The notes under the pieces were generated by a model. It searched no databases and had not been told where the DNA came from. It saw only the letters and a program-made list of their open reading frames with translations. Source: CAYGJN01 sp964350135 (lineage in GTDB: Bacteria > Bdellovibrionota > Bacteriovoracia > Bacteriovoracales > Bacteriovoracaceae). From it: DNA of 15,767 nt. Where the stretch lies: contig CAYGJN010000065.1 in NCBI GenBank assembly GCA_964350135.1, positions 1 through 15,767 on the forward strand, written 5' to 3'. The position numbers and the translations under genes are program-made. Positions within the stretch are counted from its first letter, which is position 1. The number at the start of each line of letters is the position of its first letter. Of the stretch, positions 7,294-12,889 are shown in pieces.

Positions 7294-7911
7294 ATGACAA
7301 AAATAGAGAACCTAACACATAAAACTCTTGCCCATTATTCAGTTAACTCTGAAAACTTCTGGGAGGGTACTAAAGACCATAATGTTGATCAAAATATCAA
7401 TGCTCTTTTAAGTCATATAAAAGGAGCTCCTCCCTATAAAATTCTTGATCTAGGTTGTGGTCCAGGAAGAGACTTGAAGAGATTTAAAGATCTTGGGCAT
7501 GAACCTTATGGTCTAGATGGTTGTCAAGAGTTTCAAAAAATGGCGGAAGCATACTCGAGTTGTAAAGTTTATCTTCAAAATTTTTTAGATATAGACTTAC
7601 CTCTTGATTTTTTTAATGGCATATTTGCAAATGCGTCTTTATTTCACGTACCCAAGAATCAACTTTCTGATCTTATAAAAAAACTGTCCTCATCACTTTG
7701 TTCAGAAGGAGTTTTATTTTCATCTAACCCTCGAGGTTCAGGAGAGGATTTCACGCAAGATCGATATGCTAATTTCATGGAGCTTGATGAGTACAAAGAC
7801 ATCATCGAAGCTCAAGGCTTTAAACTTTTAGAGCATTATTATAGGCCTCAAGGAAAGCCTAAAAATGAGTGTCCTTGGCTGGCCTGTGTATTTAGAAAAA
7901 ATAAGATCTAG
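7294..7911 (+). CDS. Class I SAM-dependent methyltransferase
   Basis: A Rossmann-fold methyltransferase of 205 residues using S-adenosylmethionine; the substrate is unknown. Motif I is ILDLGCGPGRD (50-60), followed by the acidic strand end GLDG and motif IV-like FDGIFANASLFHVP-type sequence (here FFNGIFANASLFHVPK). SSNPRGSGED lies in the C-terminal half and YYRPQGKPKNECPWLA at the end. The opening block HYSVNSENFWEGTKDHNVDQ belongs to a conserved proteobacterial methyltransferase group I recognise by pattern. I chose ATG 7294 because AGGA lies 8 bases before it and a promoter match overlaps the upstream stretch. The frame is open back to a GTG at 7213, but that extension (MFLLVTLLRN) has no ribosome binding site and does not fit the family. 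The unknown 387-residue gene begins 2 bases after its stop. Confidence 0.88.
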   Translation: MTKIENLTHKTLAHYSVNSENFWEGTKDHNVDQNINALLSHIKGAPPYKILDLGCGPGRDLKRFKDLGHEPYGLDGCQEFQKMAEAYSSCKVYLQNFLDIDLPLDFFNGIFANASLFHVPKNQLSDLIKKLSSSLCSEGVLFSSNPRGSGEDFTQDRYANFMELDEYKDIIEAQGFKLLEHYYRPQGKPKNECPWLACVFRKNKI

Positions 7912-7913
7912 TT

Positions 7914-9077
7914 ATGGCTAAAAAAAAGTTAAAATCAGGTTTACTCTTAAGTGGAATAACTCCAAGTGTATTGCTTCAGCATGTAGAGAATACTGCCCCT
8001 TTTCTTTTTAAAGATGAATTAGATACTACGGGTTCTAAGAGAAAGTATTTATCTAAGTTAGTTTTTTATAAAAAAAATTCAAAGATATTGAGAAATATTG
8101 ATCTTACTGAGTACTTTCATCTTTGCTTATGTGCCCATTGGGCAACAGCAGGCACATTTGTTCCAACGGATGTTGATAATCAAATAAGAGAAGGTCTTTG
8201 GAAACATGGTGATATCGGAGCCAATATTGAAAAAATGGCAAGACTTACTATTGATTCTTGGACTTGGGATTATACCCAGGTGACAAATAGAAAATCCTAT
8301 AATCCTATTAAAAAACAAGTTATGAGTACTCATGAAGGAACATGGTTAAGTGTTGCTATTGGAGCTTATTGTGCTCTCATGCAAAATAATAAAAAAACAC
8401 TTGCTGATGAAGTAGCGGATGTAATTTTAGCTGAAATTGAAAAAGAAGAAAGTCTTTTACTAGAGCTTAGAGAAAGAAGAGATCATACAAATTATTTAAG
8501 ATCTTGTGCTTTAATGGCCCATAATTTTGGAGACCTTGATCGAGTGATTGATCAATGGCAGATGCCAGATAACAATGCTTTTAAAAATCGAATCTATAAA
8601 CTCGGTCATAAATTAAATAGTAATTACTCTCCTATTCTGGTCTTTTCAGGTCTCGTTAATAAATCTTTTCTCTCTTTAGAGAATCATAGACATATGTCAT
8701 TAAGACAACCTAAATGCCTTAGAAGATCTCATCACTACCTTGTTCCAATTGGCCCTTATATGGATGACTGGGGAAAAATTCTTGGGACGAGTACTGAGCT
8801 TACAAATGAAGAGAAAGCTGAAATTATCTGTGCTTTTTTTGAAGGTTATACAAGACAAGATAAAGCCTTTGGCTATATTAGGGCCTTTAAAGGCCTTATA
8901 GAAAGCCTTCCTGATGGGTTAAATACATTAGAAGAGTATTTTGCCTTTGATCATTTTTTAGAAATTAAAAAGTCTAAGTTTTTAGAATATTCTCAAGTAT
9001 CTCAAGAAGAATTTGAGCAAAACCTTGCTATAGGACTTGAAAAATTTACTAATGAAACGATAGACTTTCATTTCTAA
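7914..9077 (+). CDS. Conserved-looking protein of unknown function, 387 residues
   Basis: I do not recognise this protein. It is soluble, predicted mostly helical, without signal peptide or membrane segment. Charged helices such as EVADVILAEIEKEESLLLEL (about 168-187) are followed by RERRDHTNYLR. A compact His/Arg/Cys patch (HRHMSLRQPKCLRRSHHYL, near 257-275) and a preceding block WATAGTFVPTDVD near 76 look like functional surfaces. The Trp-rich stretch LTIDSWTWDYTQV (about 111-123) also stands out. It starts with ATG 2 bases after the methyltransferase stop and has no independent ribosome binding site of note, so it is almost surely translated with that gene. A shared pathway, or a role as substrate or partner of the methyltransferase, is a reasonable but untested reading. 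Codon usage resembles its neighbours, giving no sign of recent transfer. Confidence 0.85.
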   Translation: MAKKKLKSGLLLSGITPSVLLQHVENTAPFLFKDELDTTGSKRKYLSKLVFYKKNSKILRNIDLTEYFHLCLCAHWATAGTFVPTDVDNQIREGLWKHGDIGANIEKMARLTIDSWTWDYTQVTNRKSYNPIKKQVMSTHEGTWLSVAIGAYCALMQNNKKTLADEVADVILAEIEKEESLLLELRERRDHTNYLRSCALMAHNFGDLDRVIDQWQMPDNNAFKNRIYKLGHKLNSNYSPILVFSGLVNKSFLSLENHRHMSLRQPKCLRRSHHYLVPIGPYMDDWGKILGTSTELTNEEKAEIICAFFEGYTRQDKAFGYIRAFKGLIESLPDGLNTLEEYFAFDHFLEIKKSKFLEYSQVSQEEFEQNLAIGLEKFTNETIDFHF

Positions 9078-9103
9078 TTTTTAAAATGAATACATTATTT
9101 TTT

Positions 9104-9148
9104 ATGTCAAGATCAAAAAAAAAGCATTAAGGCCCTTGACGTTTTTTT
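9104..9148 (+). terminator. Possible terminator after the 387-residue gene
   Basis: ATGTCAAG (9104-9111) pairs with CTTGACGT (9135-9142) as an 8-bp stem with one G-T pair. The loop is 23 bases, and the T run 9142-9148 follows directly. The long loop weakens the call. The downstream arm contains the -35-like TTGACG of the next candidate promoter, so termination and initiation signals may overlap. Confidence 0.4.
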
Positions 9149-9163
9149 ATTAAATATTAAATT
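9136..9163 (+). promoter_or_regulatory. Candidate sigma-70 promoter for the HPF-like gene pair
   Basis: TTGACG (9136-9141), 16-base spacer, TAAATT (9158-9163). It would start transcription near 9170, producing a leader of about 140 bases before ATG 9312 that begins just at the foldable segment. Several alternative AT-rich -10 choices (for example 9162-9169) exist, so the exact element is uncertain. Confidence 0.4.
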
Positions 9164-9173
9164 ATATATGCAG

Positions 9174-9265
9174 TAGAAGAATCTTCTATTTTCAATCGTT
9201 TGGCATGGCCAGCTGGTAGAATATTAGAACTTTTAACTACCCTCTCCACACTGCTGATTGAAAAT
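9174..9265 (+). ncRNA. Foldable leader or small RNA upstream of the HPF-like pair (tentative)
   Basis: Three helices can form. The first is hairpin TAGAAG-AAT-CTTCTA (9174-9188). The second is a perfect 10-bp long-range stem ATTTTCAATC (9188-9197) with GATTGAAAAT (9256-9265). Nested within it is GGTAG (9215-9219) with CTACC (9237-9241). It lies in a 234-base spacer between a possible promoter and a strong ribosome binding site. I know no riboswitch class that matches. It could be a regulatory 5' leader, an autogenous binding site for the encoded RNA-binding-like protein, or an independent small RNA. The inverted repeat could also be an operator in DNA. Confidence 0.35.
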
Positions 9266-9311
9266 GATGATTTGAAATTGCTAAACTTAACACCATTTTC
9301 AAGGAGGCAGT

Positions 9312-9677
9312 ATGTTGAGAAATCGAAACTTACCTATCTCAAATGAGGATGAAGTTTCTAAGTTTGGTATAATCATGACAGACAATGAATACCAAAAAAT
9401 CAAAAAAAAATTAGAGCATTTAAGGCAAAGAGCTCCATATAAATGCTCAATTAATCTAAATTTTGAGAAAGCAGACTCTGCTTATGTGGGAAGCCTTTGT
9501 ATTAGATCCTTCTCTCAAACTTTTCAGTCTGAACAAGTAGGCTTAACCCCTTACCAGACTTATTTATTAATTGAAGAGGAAATTGATTTACAGCTATTAA
9601 ATTGGAAGCGCAAACGTTTTAATTCATCAATAAAAGATTATTTTCAGGATAAAGAATTTAACTCACAAATTGCATAA
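9312..9677 (+). CDS. Small protein resembling the HPF/RaiA ribosome-hibernation fold (tentative), copy 1
   Basis: A 121-residue cytoplasmic protein. From about residue 34 the layout is basic helix (QKIKKKLEHLRQRAPY), two or three alternating beta-like strands (CSINLNFEKA, SAYVGSLCIRSF, QTFQSEQVGL), then a long helix (TPYQTYLLIEEEIDLQLL) ending in WKRKRF. This order, with an aromatic/acidic helix start and a basic end, is that of the HPF/RaiA domain, where beta-strands precede a helix full of basic residues that bind the 30S decoding region. It shares this layout and the tripeptide APY with the next gene, implying duplication. No extended C-terminal dimerisation domain is present. The AAGGAGG site (9301-9307) is very strong, suggesting high expression. 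The match is from pattern only; another small RNA- or nucleic-acid-binding role is possible. Confidence 0.7.
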   Translation: MLRNRNLPISNEDEVSKFGIIMTDNEYQKIKKKLEHLRQRAPYKCSINLNFEKADSAYVGSLCIRSFSQTFQSEQVGLTPYQTYLLIEEEIDLQLLNWKRKRFNSSIKDYFQDKEFNSQIA

Positions 9678-9692
9678 AACATCGGAGGTAGT

Positions 9693-10001
9693 ATGAAGAA
9701 AAGAAATTTTCATAAGGCTAATATAGCTTTAAAAATCAGAGAACAAATTCTTAAGATGGCCCCTTATGCTAATGAAGTCGATATTAAAGTCGATGAGGAC
9801 AAGGATGGAGAATATGAGTCTACTATCAAAGTTCATATACCACCTAAAAAAAGTCTTATTGCTATAAAAAAAGATGAGTGCTTTCGATCGAGTCTTGAAA
9901 AATCACGCCAGGCTATTTTAAAACAAGTAAAAAAAATAAAAGAAAAAAGAAAGAAAAGAAAGCAGTATCATCTTAAGCTTAACCAAGTTAAGTATATTTA
10001 A
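9693..10001 (+). CDS. Small protein resembling the HPF/RaiA ribosome-hibernation fold (tentative), copy 2
   Basis: A 102-residue, highly basic protein. An N-terminal helix (IALKIREQILKMAPY) leads into strand EVDIKVDED, an acidic turn, strand ESTIKVHIPP and strand SLIAIKKDE. A long helix follows (CFRSSLEKSRQAILKQVKKI), ending in KEKRKKRKQ. The pattern of strand pair, then a bulky acidic turn, then a Leu/Ile helix with a Lys/Arg tail is closer to HPF/RaiA than in the preceding gene, and I judge the pair to be diverged paralogues. It lies 15 bases after the upstream stop with its own GGAGG (9684-9688). If real HPF relatives, they would bind the small ribosomal subunit in slow growth. Alternatives are a DNA- or RNA-binding protein of an unnamed family. 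Two plus-strand copies in a row are unusual. Confidence 0.7.
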   Translation: MKKRNFHKANIALKIREQILKMAPYANEVDIKVDEDKDGEYESTIKVHIPPKKSLIAIKKDECFRSSLEKSRQAILKQVKKIKEKRKKRKQYHLKLNQVKYI

Positions 10002-10034
10002 AAAAATGTGCAGGTATATACACTATGCCTGCAC
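10001..10034 (-). terminator. Terminator between convergent genes, best oriented for the minus-strand nitrilase
   Basis: GTGCAGGTATA (10008-10018) pairs with TATGCCTGCAC (10024-10034): an 11-bp stem with one G-T pair and a 5-base loop. On the minus strand it is followed by A then six T (plus-strand A10001-10006), a good intrinsic terminator for the gene ending at 10043. On the plus strand the following sequence (TATCTGATTTATTTATT) is only weakly U-rich, so it may also end the HPF-like transcript. Confidence 0.7.
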
Positions 10035-10042
10035 TATCTGAT

Positions 10043-11098
10043 TTATTTATTCCAAGTAACAGAATAGAGATCATGTCTTCTATCTTTTAGATTTCTAACA
10101 GCGCCGTTCTCCCTGGCCTCAAGAAGTGTGTCTATTCTTAAATCTGCAATGGCAACCATTTCAACATTTGTAGTTGTATCAGCTGCAATACCGTCTCTAG
10201 CAAATGGAAAGTCACATGAAGTAATAATACAACTTTGAGCGTATTGAATATCAAGGTTTTTAACACGTGGTAAGTTTCCAACATTACCTGCCATAGCAAC
10301 ATAAATCTGATTCTCAATAGCTCTTGCCATACAACAATACTTAACTCGTGAGAAGGCCTGTCGATTATCAGTTAAAAAAGGAACAAATAAAAATTGAATT
10401 CCTTGATTAACAAGATGCCTTGTAAGTTCTGGAAATTCGCTATCATAACAAATCAATACACCAATAGGACCACAGTCTGTATCAATAACATTAACTGTAT
10501 CTCCACCTTGAATTTGCCACCAATATTTTTCATCAGGTGTAGGATGAATTTTTTCTTGTTGATGAATACTTCCATCTCTTAAGCATATATATGAAACGTT
10601 TCTAACAGAATCCCCTACTTTTGTTGGGTGTGAACCTGCAATAATATTCACATTATATTTAACCGCTAAATTATTAAATAAATCCTTCACCCTGTCCGTA
10701 TAGGCTGTCATATGCTCAATGGCCACATCAGGGGAGACTTCTTCATTTTTAATAGAGAGAAGTTGCATTGTGAACAGTTCAGGAAATAATAAAAAATCCG
10801 CTCTATAATCACCCGCAACATCTACATAATATTCAACTATAGTTGCAAACTCTTCAAAACTTTTAACGGCCCTTTGTTTATACTGAACTGTTACTATTCG
10901 AACAGACTTTTGTTTATGGGGATAAAGTGAATTTGACTCAACTGCAACATATTCAGAATTATCCCATTTCAAATGAACGGCATAACCCAGACTTGCTTTA
11001 TCACTAGGTAGATAATCTTTAAGAACTCCAATAACTTGAAACCCATTTCTTAAATGAAAACCAAGAGTGGAGTCTTTAAATTTTTTCTCTTTAACCAT
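10043..11098 (-). CDS. Carbon-nitrogen hydrolase (nitrilase superfamily) portion of the interrupted gene
   Basis: Reinitiation at ATG 11098 would give 351 residues. Residues 1-60 (HLRNGFQVIGVLKDYLP, then YAVHLKWDN) are still the tail of the GNAT domain, so this ATG is not the natural gene start, and no clear ribosome binding site precedes it. From about residue 65 comes a complete nitrilase-superfamily domain with triad Glu107 (FPELF), Lys183 (EKIHPTP) and Cys217 (ICYDSEFPEL). These enzymes hydrolyse amides or nitriles through the Cys thioester. If translated, the hydrolase could still work without the acetyltransferase half. Confidence 0.7.
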   Translation of the reverse strand: MVKEKKFKDSTLGFHLRNGFQVIGVLKDYLPSDKASLGYAVHLKWDNSEYVAVESNSLYPHKQKSVRIVTVQYKQRAVKSFEEFATIVEYYVDVAGDYRADFLLFPELFTMQLLSIKNEEVSPDVAIEHMTAYTDRVKDLFNNLAVKYNVNIIAGSHPTKVGDSVRNVSYICLRDGSIHQQEKIHPTPDEKYWWQIQGGDTVNVIDTDCGPIGVLICYDSEFPELTRHLVNQGIQFLFVPFLTDNRQAFSRVKYCCMARAIENQIYVAMAGNVGNLPRVKNLDIQYAQSCIITSCDFPFARDGIAADTTTNVEMVAIADLRIDTLLEARENGAVRNLKDRRHDLYSVTWNK

Positions 11099-11233
11099 TT
11101 TTATATATTCTTGAACATCTTTAACTTTTTTAATTTTTTTATGCAGTCCTGGAATTCTTCCGCCAAAAATTATACCTTTTAACTGTTTAAACTTAACAAA
11201 CTCCTGTCTGGCTTTATAAATTCTTTGCCCAAT

Positions 11234-11569
11234 TCAAAATCCACGAAACTCTGCATCCACACAAGTTTCATAACCATAAAGGTATGTTCCTCTTACATCA
11301 TGTGTGGCGCCAAACCCTCCTGCAGTAATTTCGCTCCAGGTATGTTGTTTTAATGCAATATCTTCATTAACAATTATGCTTGCAGAATAAGCGACAATTT
11401 TGTCGTTCACCTCAACAACAAAACACCCTTCTTGATGATTAGAGATTTGGCCTCTGATAGTTTCTTTCTTATAGCCAGGAGTTGGAACATAGACCCGAGC
11501 AGAAAGATCTATTATTTGATCAAGGTCTTCAACTGTTGCGTTACGAATTTCAATATTTTTCTTTTTCAT
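11234..11569 (-). CDS. N-terminal GNAT fragment of the interrupted bifunctional gene
   Basis: If TGA is obeyed, this yields 111 residues holding the first half of a GNAT domain: IEIRNATVEDLDQIIDLSARVY at the start, the strand YSASIIVNED, and the block TYLYGYETCVDAEFRGF just before the stop. The product ends within the acetyl-CoA loop, so it should not be an active acetyltransferase on its own. It is best read as the 5' piece of the 508-codon frame described for 10043-11569. Confidence 0.6.
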   Translation of the reverse strand: MKKKNIEIRNATVEDLDQIIDLSARVYVPTPGYKKETIRGQISNHQEGCFVVEVNDKIVAYSASIIVNEDIALKQHTWSEITAGGFGATHDVRGTYLYGYETCVDAEFRGF

Positions 11570-11622
11570 TAAAGTATCTTAACTAAAAAAGATGAGATTA
11601 GCCAAAAGATGATAACTAAGTT

Positions 11623-12780
11623 TTAGTTTTCATCAAAAAATAATATTCCATGGTTCATAAGAGGAATAAGAACATTTGCAAGAGAATTAAAACCTGACTG
11701 AGTTATTTTGACAGGTTCATAACCAGGAGTATTAAGAATAGGTTCAAGGAATTCATAGTCTTTTGTTGAAATATTATATTCCACACCATTAATAAATAGT
11801 TTAACTGAATCTTCTTTTGTTTTATAAAAACTGAACTTCATATTAGTATCTCTATAGAGTGGCAGCTTATCTTTGAGCATTGCTAACACTTTATCTAGTG
11901 AATATTGATCTTCTGCTACCCCATCTTCTTGGGAAGTTGTAATATAACCCCCAAACCATTTAACTAAATTTTCATCTGTTAATACTTTTTCAGCAAAAAA
12001 TTCTCTAACAATATTTATATCTTGGTCTGTAAACTCATGAATATTTTTAGCCAGACTAGTAGTTTTAAAGTTCAAACAATCAGATGAGTCGTAATCTGAA
12101 AGAAATTCACTACAAAATGAGCCCGCAATATCTGGACAATCAAATGCCTTAAACCCTATAGAGTAAGAAATATTTTCATCAAGTGAGACACCATGATGTG
12201 CTACACCTGGAGGAATATAGATCATATCTCCTTCAGCAAGTTTAACTTCATACTCAACTTCAAAGTTTTTTAAAAGCCTTATATCAAGACCTTCAATATA
12301 TGTATGATCTGGCTTTTCATTTATCTGCCAAAGGCGATTCCCTCTACCTTGAAAAATAAAGACATTATAATTATCAATATGAGCACCAACGCTTGCACCT
12401 TCTACTGAATAAGTGGCCATAATATCATCAAACTGCCAGGTAGGGATAAAGCTTATAAGATCTTTTATTTCACGAAACTCTTTAAAATAAAGCTCTAAGT
12501 TATGAACAAGAAGAGTCCATTTATCTTTGTTATTATATGTGAATTGCTTCTTGTTGAAGGGACCTTTTTGGGCTTCCCATGCTCTATTGCCACCAGCACT
12601 CCAGACCATACGAGTATAGAAATTTTCATCTTCGCCCATCTCTTTAAGATTTTCAAAACTTGCTAATTGGGAAGTGTTCTTAAAGGCGCCTTCAACCACC
12701 AATGGCTTTTTCTGCCAATAATCCCTTAAGAAAGTTTCCAGGCTCATTCCACCTAAAATTTGCTCTATATTTGCATTCAT
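11623..12780 (-). CDS. roxA: Ribosomal protein arginine hydroxylase, RoxA/YcfD-like JmjC (cupin) oxygenase
   Basis: A 2-oxoglutarate/Fe(II) oxygenase of 385 residues; E. coli YcfD (373 residues) hydroxylates an arginine of ribosomal protein L16. The opening SLETFLRDYWQKKPLVVEGAF is the classic YcfD/MINA/NO66 start. The metal triad is H134-x-D136 (GAHIDNYNVF) with a distal His at 195 (IPPGVAHHGV); GRGNRLWQI (145-153) follows the family QGxGxRxW pattern. The C-terminal 150 residues form the dimerisation and winged-helix-like region, including EDQYSLDKVLAMLKDKLPLY and FFDEN at the end. It is divergent from the OsmC-YcaO gene (109-base spacer) and is followed 53 bases later by the GNAT-nitrilase pseudogene. 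The start ATG has only a weak ribosome binding site. Target protein assignment is by family, not shown here. Confidence 0.92.
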   Translation of the reverse strand: MNANIEQILGGMSLETFLRDYWQKKPLVVEGAFKNTSQLASFENLKEMGEDENFYTRMVWSAGGNRAWEAQKGPFNKKQFTYNNKDKWTLLVHNLELYFKEFREIKDLISFIPTWQFDDIMATYSVEGASVGAHIDNYNVFIFQGRGNRLWQINEKPDHTYIEGLDIRLLKNFEVEYEVKLAEGDMIYIPPGVAHHGVSLDENISYSIGFKAFDCPDIAGSFCSEFLSDYDSSDCLNFKTTSLAKNIHEFTDQDINIVREFFAEKVLTDENLVKWFGGYITTSQEDGVAEDQYSLDKVLAMLKDKLPLYRDTNMKFSFYKTKEDSVKLFINGVEYNISTKDYEFLEPILNTPGYEPVKITQSGFNSLANVLIPLMNHGILFFDEN

Positions 12781-12830
12781 TGGCCCATTTATACCTATTA
12801 ATTCTGTTCTTAAAAAGAAAAATGCAATTC

Positions 12831-12859
12831 TTACATAGAAGCGCCCTAGGCTCTATAAA
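12831..12859 (+). promoter_or_regulatory. Candidate sigma-70 promoter for the OsmC-YcaO gene
   Basis: TTACAT (12831-12836), 17 bases, TATAAA (12854-12859), within the 109-base spacer that separates the divergent roxA-like gene. Transcription from near 12866 would give a leader of about 24 bases. I find no equally good match for the minus-strand gene, whose upstream sequence offers only weak -35 choices. Confidence 0.45.
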
Positions 12860-12889
12860 GACCCTTTTCTAAGTGGTAACCATAGGTCT

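Larger units (their letters stand above)
10043..11569 (-). pseudogene. Bifunctional GNAT acetyltransferase / carbon-nitrogen hydrolase, interrupted by one in-frame TGA
   Basis: The full frame from ATG 11569 to TAA 10043 is 508 codons plus stop with no frameshift, matching the usual length (about 510) of the GNAT-nitrilase fusion family. One codon, 112, is TGA (11236-11234). I translated across it: FRGF, stop, IGQRIYKARQEF, then GGRIPG. The family consensus as I recall it is RGFRIGQRLY, so CGA (Arg) to TGA is a single C-to-T change. It falls in the acetyl-CoA pyrophosphate loop (R-x-x-G/R-x-G). The remaining coding sequence on both sides is intact, including the hydrolase triad, so the lesion looks recent, or is a sequencing error, or is read through. 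It lies 53 bases after roxA and may be co-transcribed. Function in the family is not well established: an amide hydrolysis linked to acetyl transfer is suspected. Confidence 0.8.

Noticed and set aside
8127..8333. Minus-strand reading frame inside the 387-residue gene
   Set aside because: It lies wholly inside a well-supported plus-strand gene, has no ribosome binding site of note, and its translation has no recognisable features. The same applies to other opposite-strand frames at 1237-1431, 1767-2018, 2982-3173, 4300-4482, 10394-10582, 13276-13515 and 13822-14022.
9209..9241. tRNA-like D-arm wording (AGCTGGTAGA) followed by a short stem
   Set aside because: No 7-bp acceptor stem, no T-loop GGTTCGA-like arm and no CCA-compatible end are present. 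The resemblance is limited to about ten bases.
11234..11236. TGA as a selenocysteine or reassigned codon
   Set aside because: The family has Arg here, not Cys or Sec. I see no stable hairpin right after it that looks like a bacterial SECIS. TGA ends at least the kinase gene (2412-2414) and the cut TPM gene (15678-15680), so it works as a stop in this genome.
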